Source: Ruegeria_B marisflavi
Lineage (GTDB): Bacteria; Pseudomonadota; Alphaproteobacteria; Rhodobacterales; Rhodobacteraceae
Length of the DNA stretch: 64,000 nucleotides
Direction of reading: 5' to 3'
Assembly: GCF_025673445.1 (NCBI RefSeq)
Contig: NZ_JAOVQN010000001.1
Span: 186,001-250,000, forward strand
The position numbers and the translations under genes were made by a program. Below, piece after piece: positions 44,609 through 52,749 of the stretch. Each line of letters opens with the position of its first letter. The stretch's first letter is position 1. The notes beneath the pieces are model-generated. The model did not search any database. It was not told the origin of the DNA and saw only the letters and a program-made list of their open reading frames with translations.

Positions 44609-45607
44609 TCAATCTCCGTCCAATGAGTTGAACCCGGCTGAAACGCCCAGCTTGGGTCCAAGGTCCTTTGCGACCGCTTCGCGGATCTCGTTCACCCGTT
44701 GTTGTAAGGCCTCGATACGAACCCGACCGCTTGGGCTTGCGACCCCAGCCAGTGTGGGGTCGTCAATCCGGCTTGCCGTTTCGAGCGCCAGATCGAATTT
44801 CGCGGCCAGTTCCATTTGCAGGTCGGCATCATCTTTGGCCAACAGCAGCGCCAACTCTCGTTGCGACCTCAGCGACGCCCGGATCAGGTCCAATGACAGG
44901 CCGGATCGCCACATCTCGGCCCGTAGCGGGCGCGGCTTGTCATAGGTACCTAGCGGCCGTCCCAACCGTAACTCAGCCGTCATTTGCAGGCCGGTTCCCA
45001 GTGCCTTGAAGAACTCCTGAATCACCTCCGCCTCGGACTGATAAGTACCTCCCGGTCCCGGGCTGCGCATCAGGGCGGCATAATGGTCGTGCCAGTCGGC
45101 GGCCATGTCACCTGCCAGCCGAGCACCATCGGCGGCGATTGCGCGGATCAGGGCGCAGCGGTATTCGGCGTTTCCGGCTGTTGCGATCCTGTCGTCAAAC
45201 AACAGGTGTTCCAGCGCATAGAGACCCCGCGCCGCTACCGAAACCTCGGCAAAGGCGGTGCTGTCGGAAACGGCCTGATCTTGGGCCAAGATCAGCCAGG
45301 TCAACGCCTTGGGGGTCAAGCCCCGATTGTCCGGCCAAAAGGCAAGCGCGAAGCTGCGGTTTTCCGCCTCGGTCGGGCCGAACCGCAAGTGGCTGACAGC
45401 GGCCCAAGCTTTGACGGCGTCGGTAAACGCCCCTCTCGGTGGGGCTGAGGCCGTGCCACAGTCTGCGTCGGCCATGGCGGACAAAGCCTGCGTTCGGGCC
45501 TCCAGCCGGTCGAACCGGGGCAGGACATGGGCATCCAGAATGCTATCCCGTGTATCGGCCCCTGCCATACCGGCCAAGAACAAAGAGAGGAGCAACATAC
45601 GGATCAT
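44609..45607 (-). CDS. Second imelysin family protein
   Basis: This 332-residue exported protein (signal peptide MLLLSLFLAGMAGA) is mostly helical. The family's GxHxxE motif appears as GLYALE, followed by HLLFDD, so the histidine is replaced by tyrosine, which suggests that metal binding or peptidase activity is lost or different. Imelysin proteins are envelope components of iron uptake systems. The ATG lies 1 base after the stop of the di-heme gene, so it is coupled. It is the shorter of two imelysins in this operon. Confidence 0.86.
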   Translation of the reverse strand: MIRMLLLSLFLAGMAGADTRDSILDAHVLPRFDRLEARTQALSAMADADCGTASAPPRGAFTDAVKAWAAVSHLRFGPTEAENRSFALAFWPDNRGLTPKALTWLILAQDQAVSDSTAFAEVSVAARGLYALEHLLFDDRIATAGNAEYRCALIRAIAADGARLAGDMAADWHDHYAALMRSPGPGGTYQSEAEVIQEFFKALGTGLQMTAELRLGRPLGTYDKPRPLRAEMWRSGLSLDLIRASLRSQRELALLLAKDDADLQMELAAKFDLALETASRIDDPTLAGVASPSGRVRIEALQQRVNEIREAVAKDLGPKLGVSAGFNSLDGD

Positions 45608-45608
45608 T

Positions 45609-47081
45609 TCAGAGACTCTCCAAAAAGCGGATCAGGGCGGCTCGATCCGCAGGCGTCATTGCGATTACTGCCGCCTGCTGAGACTCTGCCTCGCCTCCGT
45701 GCCACAGGATCGCCTCCAGAAGCGACCGCGCGCGCCCGTCATGCAGGAACCGGCTGTAGCCGCTGACCTCGGCGGTCAAACCAATGCCCCAGAGCGGCGG
45801 CGTGCGCCATTCGCGTCCATCGGCACGGCCTTCGGGCAGCGCGTCTGCCAGACCGTCGCCCATGTCGTGCAGCAACAGGTCTGTGTAAGGCCAGATCAGT
45901 TGAAAGCTCTGTTCCGGCTGATCCGCCAGGCGGGCCGTGACATGCTTGGGCGCGTGGCACCCGACGCATCCGGTGTCATAGAACACCTGCTTTCCACGCA
46001 GGACCTCGGGGTTATCTGGCAAACGCCGCTCGGGCACCGCCAGGTTGCGGCTGTAGAAACTCACAAGTTCCAGCCCCGCACCGTCAATCTCGGTGTTGCG
46101 GATGTCGCCATCGCCATGCGGCGCGGCGCGGCAGGTCGCTTGCGCCGCGCTACAATCGCCCCATCCGTCCGGAAACAAAGGCGAGGAGATGCCGATATCA
46201 TTGGCAAAGGCTGCGGCTGATTGATCGCGGATCGTGCCCTCTCCCGCCTTCCAGCCAAAGCGCCCCAGCATAGGCTGTTCGCCATCCCGCGACCAAACCC
46301 TATTGGCCCGCCCCGAGATGCCGTTGCCATCCCGGTCGTCCTCGTCAACTAGGGCAAGGATATCCTGTTCGGGGATCGCCTCCAGCAGCCCAAGCCCGAT
46401 CATCGGGGGAGCAACCCGCGCGCTGAACACGGTCTCGCCATTCAGCGGGCCATAACCCAGCGTGCCTAAATCGTATTCAGGCTGTCGCAGGACCACAGTT
46501 TCACCACCCGCCAGCTCGACTGGGATCTCGCGATAAAGCACCGCTATTTGCGCCTCGGCGGCATGGCCGGGTAGGGCGAGGTCCTGCAATTGACGGCCAT
46601 AGACCGGGTCCGGTCCGCCGCCGGGTTGGGCCAGTCGCACGATCATCGACACGGATCCATCCTGATCAGGGGGTTGCCCTCGCCCGTCGCGGATATGGCA
46701 GGCCTGGCAGGATCGCGCGTCATACAGCGGGCCCAGCCCGTCCGAGGCCTGCGTGGACGAAGGCGACGACACCCAGATCTTTTCGAACAGGGCCTTGCCC
46801 AGCAGAAAATCCAGTTCCCGCTCAAAACTCATGTTTGCCGACGGATGCGAAAACGCGTCGCGATCCGTCGCATTCCTGAGCGTGGCGGCCCCACCGGGCA
46901 GGGCCTCATAGGGTTCTGACTGTTCAAACGCCTCGGCCGGGCGGATGACCTCGGCAATGCGAGCGGCATCCTCTTTGACGGGTGATGCCGCAAGCGCCTG
47001 ACCGCATGCAGCGGTCAGGCAGGCAGAGATCAGACCCAGAACCAGTCGTTCAAACACGTCAGTTTCCCAAGGCGATTTCAA
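45609..47081 (-). CDS. Di-heme oxidoreductase family protein (DUF1111)
   Basis: This protein of about 490 residues has two c-type heme sites: SCQACH near residue 127 and CVGCH near residue 370. Both lie in the layout of the DUF1111 'di-haem oxidoreductase, putative peroxidase' family. An N-terminal secretion signal is clear (LVLGLISACLTAACGQALA) and contains a possible lipobox (ISAC). The ATG at 47081 overlaps the upstream gene by 23 bases; a GTG at 47057, one base after that gene's stop, would give a cleaner signal peptide and may be the true start. A role in redox change of iron in the periplasm is inference. Confidence 0.88.
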   Translation of the reverse strand: MKSPWETDVFERLVLGLISACLTAACGQALAASPVKEDAARIAEVIRPAEAFEQSEPYEALPGGAATLRNATDRDAFSHPSANMSFERELDFLLGKALFEKIWVSSPSSTQASDGLGPLYDARSCQACHIRDGRGQPPDQDGSVSMIVRLAQPGGGPDPVYGRQLQDLALPGHAAEAQIAVLYREIPVELAGGETVVLRQPEYDLGTLGYGPLNGETVFSARVAPPMIGLGLLEAIPEQDILALVDEDDRDGNGISGRANRVWSRDGEQPMLGRFGWKAGEGTIRDQSAAAFANDIGISSPLFPDGWGDCSAAQATCRAAPHGDGDIRNTEIDGAGLELVSFYSRNLAVPERRLPDNPEVLRGKQVFYDTGCVGCHAPKHVTARLADQPEQSFQLIWPYTDLLLHDMGDGLADALPEGRADGREWRTPPLWGIGLTAEVSGYSRFLHDGRARSLLEAILWHGGEAESQQAAVIAMTPADRAALIRFLESL

Positions 47082-48060
47082 AATTCACGCCGAATACATA
47101 ATCGGTTACACTGGCTTCCTCGATCCGGGCCAGCGCAGCGCCGACCAGATAGCGGTCTCCGAACTCGTATTCGGCGCCAATGGATAGCAGTTCGGTCTTG
47201 CCCAGGCTATCGACATCCCGGGTCGCCACCGTACCCGACAAGGTCACATCGCCGACCGCATAGGCAGCGTTGAGCGTGACAAAACGGGCATTGTCGGCGG
47301 TGCCGCCATAGCCATCAAACACCGCAGCCTCGGCAAAGAAATCGAGCGCGCCGCGGAATGTATGGCCAATGGCCAGAAACCCGCCGGTCTCGTCCGAGAC
47401 ATCGCCAGCACCCGCACTGAGATGCCGGGCACCTGCCCAGACCCGGGTGTCACCGAACGTGCCGTGCCATTGCAGGCTAGCATTGTCGAGCCGCCTGGTA
47501 TTGCCTGCACCGCCCAGGGCCGTGCTGTTGCGCCCTCGGTTGAACCCGGCTGATTGGCTGAGCGCGGTGTCGTCGGCGTAGAACAGTCCGACCGACAAGA
47601 CACCCGCTGCACCCAGGTCAAGATCGGTCAGCGCGCCGATCTGCTCGGACAGCTCGTAATCCTCGGCCAGTGTGCTGCCGAAATATCCGGCAGCCTCGTC
47701 CCAGGCGGTGCCAAAGGCCGGGTGCACCTTGCCCAGTTGCACCGTGGCCGGGCCGATTCCGAACTCCAGGCCCAGTTGATCCAGGTACAGACCATAGCCG
47801 GTGTTCGCGGCGGCATCTTCGACCTCTTCAAAGGTCAGTCCGGCAAAGATCGAAACGCCGTTGCCAAAGGCGTAGATGCCCAGGAACTCGCCCTTGGCAT
47901 AGGCGGTATCGGTCTCGTTTGCCGGGGTGTCTGACGAATAGACGGATTCAAAGCCCAGTTCCACCAACCCTTCCCAGGCAAACCCGGATTGGTCTTGGGC
48001 TTGGGCGGCGGTGGCACAGGCAATGGTGCCGACCAGAGCCGCAAATCTTTGGATGTACAT
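47059..48060 (-). CDS. Predicted outer-membrane beta-barrel (porin-like) protein
   Basis: This 333-residue exported protein has a signal peptide (FAALVGTIACATAAQAQ), then alternating hydrophobic and polar strands rich in Gly, Ala, aromatic and acidic residues (for example VELGFESVYSSD, RFVTLNAAYAVGDVTLSGTVATRD, YLVGAALARIEEASV). The overall pattern fits a small porin or channel. The C-terminus ends ALGN rather than in the usual aromatic residue. I do not recognise a precise family. It sits between imelysin and the di-heme oxidoreductase in the operon, which suggests an outer-membrane entry point for the same substrate. Confidence 0.78.
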   Translation of the reverse strand: MYIQRFAALVGTIACATAAQAQDQSGFAWEGLVELGFESVYSSDTPANETDTAYAKGEFLGIYAFGNGVSIFAGLTFEEVEDAAANTGYGLYLDQLGLEFGIGPATVQLGKVHPAFGTAWDEAAGYFGSTLAEDYELSEQIGALTDLDLGAAGVLSVGLFYADDTALSQSAGFNRGRNSTALGGAGNTRRLDNASLQWHGTFGDTRVWAGARHLSAGAGDVSDETGGFLAIGHTFRGALDFFAEAAVFDGYGGTADNARFVTLNAAYAVGDVTLSGTVATRDVDSLGKTELLSIGAEYEFGDRYLVGAALARIEEASVTDYVFGVNFEIALGN

Positions 48061-48118
48061 TTTGCTACTTTCTTTGATGAGCAGCTTGGCGGGCCATCAA
48101 GGCTGGCTGGGTGTAAGC

Positions 48119-49381
48119 CTATTGGAAAACCGCGCCCGGATTGTCGAGCGTTTCCGAGCCTTCGAAGTTGATTTCATCCAGGCCCAGCGCCGGAACCAGG
48201 CGTTGGATCGAGCGGGTCTGATCGATCAGCCCTTCGACCCCGGCCATGATCAGGGCTTCGCCTTCGGCATTGCCGCGCGCCAGCATCTGGTCATAGGCCA
48301 TCCCGTCCTTGACCGCCGTCCGGATCGCCTCCAATGCCACCATGGTCGTGTCGAGCTTGCTACGCAGTTCCGCGTCCAGGCCCGGGTCGGTTTCGGCCAC
48401 CAGATCGGACAGCGATGGGCCGGCGAGCACGTCATCATTCAGCCGCTGATACCGGCCGAGGTAGACGTTCTGAACGCCTAGCCCGTCATAGTAGTGGCTG
48501 TTGTGCGTGTTGTCCGAGAAACAGTCGTGTTCCTCTTCAGGATCGTTCAGCAGAAGGCCCAGCCGCATCCGCTCACCTGCCTGTTCGCCATAGCTTAGGC
48601 TGCCCATGCCGGTCACGATGGCGATCAGCCCGGCGGCTTCATCCGCCATAACCGCTGCACGCGCGGCACCCCCCTGGGCCCATTGCGCGGCCATCCACTC
48701 CAGGTCGTCGACAAGCAGGGTAGTGGCGGCTTGCAGGTAGGCTGCGCGGCGGTCGCAGTTGCCGTTTGTACAATCCGTACCCTGCGCATAGTCGGTCCAG
48801 GGCCGGTTCCCGGCGCCCGGGCCGGTGCCGTTCAGGTCCTGCCCCCAGAGCAGGAATTCGATGGCATGATAGCCCGCCGCGACATTGGCATCGACGCCGT
48901 CGGCCTCGTGCAGGGTGTCGGAAAGCAGGGTTGGCGTGATGCTGGTCGCGTCCACTTGGGTTCCGGACAATTCGAACTGCGGCGTCGCGATGACATTCAA
49001 CGACGCATAGAGGTTGTCATCGGTCGGCCCGGTGTAGGAGGCATCGACATAGTCGATCAGCCCTTCGTCGAGCGGCCAGGCGTTCACGCGGCCTTCCCAA
49101 TCGTCGACGATCGGGTTGCCGAAACGGTAAACCTCGGTCTGCTGATAGGGGATGCGGGCGGCCAGCCAGGCCTCGCGGGCAGCGGCAAGCGATGCCTCGG
49201 AAGGCTTTGAAATCAGGTCGTTTATCGCGACTTGCAGAGCGCGCGACGTGATCAGGCTGTCCTGATATTTCGCCTCGGCGATGTTGGCATAGGTGACAAG
49301 TACGGCGGCTCTGTCCGTGGCCAGGGCGGGCGCGGCGCAGAGCAGGGTCAGCGCGGAGGCTGCGAGCGTTTGGGGTGTCAT
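48119..49381 (-). CDS. Imelysin family protein (IrpA/IcmP-like)
   Basis: This 420-residue exported protein has a signal peptide (LAASALTLLCAAPALA) and the imelysin motif GxHxxE in GYHAIEFLLWGQD near residue 168. Other typical stretches are AAREAWLAARIPYQQTEVYRFGNP, GERMRLGLLL and EEEHDCFSDNTHNSHYYD. Relatives include cyanobacterial IrpA, induced by iron shortage, and P. aeruginosa IcmP. It is the first gene of the operon and lies 63 bases downstream of an iron-type palindrome. GAGGGA precedes the ATG. Confidence 0.93.
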   Translation of the reverse strand: MTPQTLAASALTLLCAAPALATDRAAVLVTYANIAEAKYQDSLITSRALQVAINDLISKPSEASLAAAREAWLAARIPYQQTEVYRFGNPIVDDWEGRVNAWPLDEGLIDYVDASYTGPTDDNLYASLNVIATPQFELSGTQVDATSITPTLLSDTLHEADGVDANVAAGYHAIEFLLWGQDLNGTGPGAGNRPWTDYAQGTDCTNGNCDRRAAYLQAATTLLVDDLEWMAAQWAQGGAARAAVMADEAAGLIAIVTGMGSLSYGEQAGERMRLGLLLNDPEEEHDCFSDNTHNSHYYDGLGVQNVYLGRYQRLNDDVLAGPSLSDLVAETDPGLDAELRSKLDTTMVALEAIRTAVKDGMAYDQMLARGNAEGEALIMAGVEGLIDQTRSIQRLVPALGLDEINFEGSETLDNPGAVFQ

Positions 49382-49443
49382 GGATGTCCCTCGGATGTGA
49401 GTCAGGCTTGGCTTGACCCGGAGGGATCTGGCAAGACATTTAA

Positions 49444-49460
49444 CTGACTAAATAAGTCAG
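49444..49460 (-). promoter_or_regulatory. Iron-responsive operator candidate upstream of the imelysin operon
   Basis: CTGACTAAATAAGTCAG is a perfect 6-bp palindrome with a 5-base centre and has the TGA-N9-TCA spacing I recall for RirA-type (IRO) boxes and the iron motif of Rhodobacterales. It is 63 bases before the imelysin start. Binding of RirA or IscR is inference. Confidence 0.65.
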
Positions 49461-49486
49461 GCTTGTCAACCGGGAGTTAGCTCGGC

Positions 49487-49816
49487 TCACCTGTTGCGGT
49501 CGATCCAAGCGGACATGGCGGCCTTGTCATGAAAACACTCGGGCGGCACGGCCCGGCGCTTGGCCCGCGCGATCCGCTCGGCAAAAGCCACTTGTTTTCC
49601 AGAGGGATAGCGGTCGAACGGCGACTCGGATGCGGGCCGGTGGGCCGAGATCCAGGCGGACAGAACACGGCGATCACGCTGCGCCTCGACCGGGATTTCC
49701 AGGGCCGAGCGTTGTGCAATCGCGCGGGCGTATCGCAGTTGTTTTTCGGTGACGGGCAGCAGGTGATAGTCGTTGCTGGGGCCGTTGGACGTGTGCATGC
49801 GCGGGACCGTCAACAT
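49487..49816 (-). CDS. Small protein of two similar repeats, preceded by an SOS box
   Basis: This 109-residue soluble protein has two related units: TEKQLRYARAIAQRSALEIP...RRVLSAWISAH (about residues 23-56) and SGKQVAFAERIARAKRRAVP...KAAMSAWIDRN (about 70-108). Each holds a K-Q-aromatic/A start, a basic helix and a closing SAWI. Repeats of this look occur, as far as I recall, at the C-terminal ends of some topoisomerases and plasmid proteins, which would fit DNA binding, but I cannot name a family. The ATG at 49816 follows GGAGG by 8 bases. A perfect LexA-type box lies 25-39 bases upstream. It is independent of the imelysin operon. Confidence 0.78.
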   Translation of the reverse strand: MLTVPRMHTSNGPSNDYHLLPVTEKQLRYARAIAQRSALEIPVEAQRDRRVLSAWISAHRPASESPFDRYPSGKQVAFAERIARAKRRAVPPECFHDKAAMSAWIDRNR

Positions 49817-49840
49817 GGGAAAATCCTCCATTCCGCTATA

Positions 49841-49855
49841 GAACAAAGATAGAAC
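49841..49855 (-). promoter_or_regulatory. LexA (SOS) box, GTTC-N7-GTTC
   Basis: On the minus strand the sequence is GTTCTATCTTTGTTC, an exact match to the direct-repeat SOS box of alphaproteobacteria. It lies just upstream of the start of the two-repeat protein, where it would cover the promoter. Confidence 0.8.
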
Positions 49856-50207
49856 ATTTTGCTGAGAATTTCAAGATGCCGGTCGGATCAACATAGTGTT
49901 GCCCCCCGGAAACTCCGCCGAATTGACCGTTTTGTACCGGCCAAACGACCCCGATTGACCGTTTTGTACAAGCGTTCGAGGGGAAACGGGAGGCGGCGAC
50001 AGGCATATGTCGCGGAACAAGCTTTGGGTAATCCCACGCCAAGGCGGGGCTGTGTCAGGACGGAGTTCTGCGCAACGGAGTAAGGGATTCGCTGCGGAGG
50101 AGGCCCGGCCTGAGACCGAACATCAAAACAGACGTTCGGATTGCGCCGACTACGGTTGATGTCCGGTTCGCGCACTGCTGGCGAAAGCACAAGCCCGCCA
50201 TTCTGGA
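49856..50207. other. Non-coding gap with a 16-bp direct repeat
   Basis: No convincing gene is present in about 350 bases. ATTGACCGTTTTGTAC occurs twice, at 49922-49937 and 49954-49969 (32-base period); the first copy is also part of a dyad TTGACCG-N8-CGGCCAA. A small inverted repeat CCGAAC/GTTCGG lies near 50115-50140. The repeats may be operator sites for the SOS-box gene or leftovers of an older element. Confidence 0.45.
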
Positions 50208-50242
50208 GGCAAACGCCCCGTTGTCACCCCGGGGCGTTTGCC
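50208..50242 (-). terminator. Stem-loop after the decarboxylase gene
   Basis: GGCAAACGCCCC and GGGGCGTTTGCC form a 12-bp stem 2 bases beyond the decarboxylase stop codon. No T tract follows on the minus strand (TCCAGAAT), so it may act as a 3'-end stabiliser or a non-classical terminator. Confidence 0.55.
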
Positions 50243-50244
50243 TT

Positions 50245-52530
50245 TCACTCCGCGACACAGTCGGCGAAATACCGGACCTCGCCGTTCTCGCCGACCTCGT
50301 GAAGCAAGCCGTGGATATCGGTTTCGAAGCCGGGGCATTCGCGGGCAAACTCGCGGTTGAACCGAAGATAGTCCACGATCTCCTTGCTGAACACTTCGCC
50401 GGGTACCAGAAGCGGGATACCGGGCGGATAGGGGGTGACGAGGCTTGTGGTCACACGGCCTTCGAGATCGTCGATTGCGACCCTTTCGGTCTTGCGCCGC
50501 GCGATATGGGAAAACGCGTCGAGCGGGGACATCGCAGGGCGGTGATCGCCCAGATAAATCTCGGTCGAAAGCCGCGCCACGTCGTATTTGGCGTAGAGAT
50601 CATGCACGTGCTGGGACAGGTCCTTGAGCCCCATATGTTCATAGCGTGGCTGTTTGGCGCAGAATTCGGGCATCACGCGCCACAGCGGCTGGTTGCGGTC
50701 ATAGTCGTCCTTGCACTGCTGGAGCGCGGCGAGAAGCGTGTTCCAGCGGCCCTTGGTGATACCGATGGTGAACATGATGAAGAAGCTGTAAAGACCGGTC
50801 TTTTCGACCACGACACCATGTTCGGTCAGGTATTTCGACACGATCGAGGCGGGAATCCCGGTTTCTTCAAAGCGGCCGTCGATGTTCAGGCCCGGGGTGA
50901 TGATCGTCGCCTTGATTGGGTCGAGCATGTTGAAGTTGCGGGCCATGTCGCCGAACCCGTGCCAGGCGTCCTCGCCCGAGCTTTCGATGGCATCGCTGTC
51001 GGTCTTCTTCAGCTCCCACGCTTTGGCGCGGCCAATCCCCTCTTCGGCCAGTTCGTCGGGGCCCCAGACCTGGAACCACCAGTCGTTGCCATATTCCTCG
51101 TCGACCTTGCGCATGGCGCGCCGGAAATCGAGCGCCTCCATCAGGCTTTCCTCGACCAGCGCGGTGCCGCCCGGGGGCTCCATCATGGCCGCCGCGACAT
51201 CGCAGCTGGCGATGATCGAGTATTGCGGGCTGGTGGACGTGTGCATGAGGTAGGATTCGTTGAAGAGATGCCGGTCGAGTTTTGCTTCTTCCGCATCCTT
51301 CACGAGAACATGGCTGGCCTGACTGATGCCCGCCAGAAGCTTGTGGACCGATTGCGTCGCATAGACCATCGAGCTTTTCGTGCGCCCGCGCTTGCGCCCC
51401 ATCGCGTGGTAGGTGCCGTAGAACGGGTGGAAGGCCGCATGCGGCAGCCAGGCCTCGTCGAAATGCAGCGTCTCGACATAGCCGTCGAGGATCTCTTTTA
51501 CGACTTCGGTGTTGTAGAGCACCCCGTCATAGGTGGATTGCGTAAGCGACAGGATGCGCGGCTTTACCGTGTCGGGGTCGATCCCTTCCAGAAGCGGGTT
51601 GGCCTCGATCTTGGCCCTGATGGCTTCGGGTTCGAATTCGGATTTCTGGATCGGGCCGATGATCCCCCAATGGTTGCGCGTGGGCTTGAGAAAGATCGGG
51701 ATGGCGCCCGTCATGATGATCGAATGCAGGATCGACTTATGACAGTTGCGGTCCACCAGAACAACGTCGCCCGGCGCGACGTTGTGGTGCCAGACCATCT
51801 TGTTCGAGGTCGAGGTCCCATTGGTGACGAAAAAGCAGTGATCGGCGTTGAAGATCCGCGCCGCGTTGCGCTCTGACGCCCCGATGGCGCCATTGTGGTC
51901 GAGCAGCTGGCCCAGTTCCTCGACCGAGTTGCAGACATCGGCGCGCAGCATGTTCTCGCCATAGAACTGGTGATACATCTGCCCGATGGGCGATTTCAGA
52001 AATGCGACGCCGCCCGAATGCCCGGGACAATGCCACGAATACGAGCCGTCCTCGGCATAGTCGAGAAGCGCCTTGAAGAACGGCGGCTGAATGTATTCGA
52101 GATAGTTCTTCGCTTCGCGGATGATGTGGCGGGCGACGAATTCGGGGGTGTCCTCGAAGGCATGGATGAAACCGTGCAGCTCGCGCAGGACATCGTTCGG
52201 CAGGTGCCGCGACGTCTTGGTCTCGCCATAGATGTAGATCGGGACATCTTCGTTCTTGTAGCGGACTTCTTGTATGAAGCTGCGGAGGTTCAGAACCGCC
52301 GGGGCGAGGTCGGGGCCGGGGCTGAATTCTTCATCGTCGATCGACAGGACAAAGGCCGCTGCGCGGCTTTGTTGCTGCGCGAATTGCGAGAGATCACCGT
52401 AGCTTGTCGCGCCGAGGACTTCGAACCCTTCGGCTTCGAGGGCTTGTGCAAGAGCCCGAATGCCGAAGCCCGAGGTGTTCTCGGACCGGAAATCCTCGTC
52501 GATGATGACAATGGGAAAGCAAAACTTCAT
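50245..52530 (-). CDS. Orn/Lys/Arg decarboxylase (fold type I, PLP)
   Basis: This 761-residue protein is a large inducible-type basic amino-acid decarboxylase. An N-terminal receiver-like wing domain (FPIVIIDEDFRSENTSGFGI) is followed by the PLP domain with the active-site lysine in ATQSVHKLLAGISQAS and NGTSTSNKMVWH, and a C-terminal domain. Length and layout match AdiA/LdcI/SpeF-like enzymes. Which of arginine, lysine or ornithine is used cannot be told. The start at 52530 (MKFCFPIV) follows AAGGA. It is divergent from the PLP enzyme at 52750 and appears monocistronic. Confidence 0.9.
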   Translation of the reverse strand: MKFCFPIVIIDEDFRSENTSGFGIRALAQALEAEGFEVLGATSYGDLSQFAQQQSRAAAFVLSIDDEEFSPGPDLAPAVLNLRSFIQEVRYKNEDVPIYIYGETKTSRHLPNDVLRELHGFIHAFEDTPEFVARHIIREAKNYLEYIQPPFFKALLDYAEDGSYSWHCPGHSGGVAFLKSPIGQMYHQFYGENMLRADVCNSVEELGQLLDHNGAIGASERNAARIFNADHCFFVTNGTSTSNKMVWHHNVAPGDVVLVDRNCHKSILHSIIMTGAIPIFLKPTRNHWGIIGPIQKSEFEPEAIRAKIEANPLLEGIDPDTVKPRILSLTQSTYDGVLYNTEVVKEILDGYVETLHFDEAWLPHAAFHPFYGTYHAMGRKRGRTKSSMVYATQSVHKLLAGISQASHVLVKDAEEAKLDRHLFNESYLMHTSTSPQYSIIASCDVAAAMMEPPGGTALVEESLMEALDFRRAMRKVDEEYGNDWWFQVWGPDELAEEGIGRAKAWELKKTDSDAIESSGEDAWHGFGDMARNFNMLDPIKATIITPGLNIDGRFEETGIPASIVSKYLTEHGVVVEKTGLYSFFIMFTIGITKGRWNTLLAALQQCKDDYDRNQPLWRVMPEFCAKQPRYEHMGLKDLSQHVHDLYAKYDVARLSTEIYLGDHRPAMSPLDAFSHIARRKTERVAIDDLEGRVTTSLVTPYPPGIPLLVPGEVFSKEIVDYLRFNREFARECPGFETDIHGLLHEVGENGEVRYFADCVAE

Positions 52531-52749
52531 CTGCCGGTCCTTGATGCGACGTGCGAACTTCAACTGTTGTCGAAGTCTGGGGGGAAGACGTCAAGTGGCG
52601 AAAAGGCCATCGGGAGGCGACATTGTCCACGGTGCGGGTGTCTTGCCTGCCGTAAAGCGGCCCCTTGCTCCTCAAAAGTTTTGCGTGTCATTGCCCGCGT
52701 CCGCGCGTAGCGTGCGCGCGAATCCATGGACGAGCCTTTTGGAGCCTGC

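Noticed and set aside
49888..50348. Overlapping short frames between the SOS-box gene and the decarboxylase
   Set aside because: They are Arg/Pro/Ser-rich, lack start signals, and overlap the decarboxylase end and the direct repeats.
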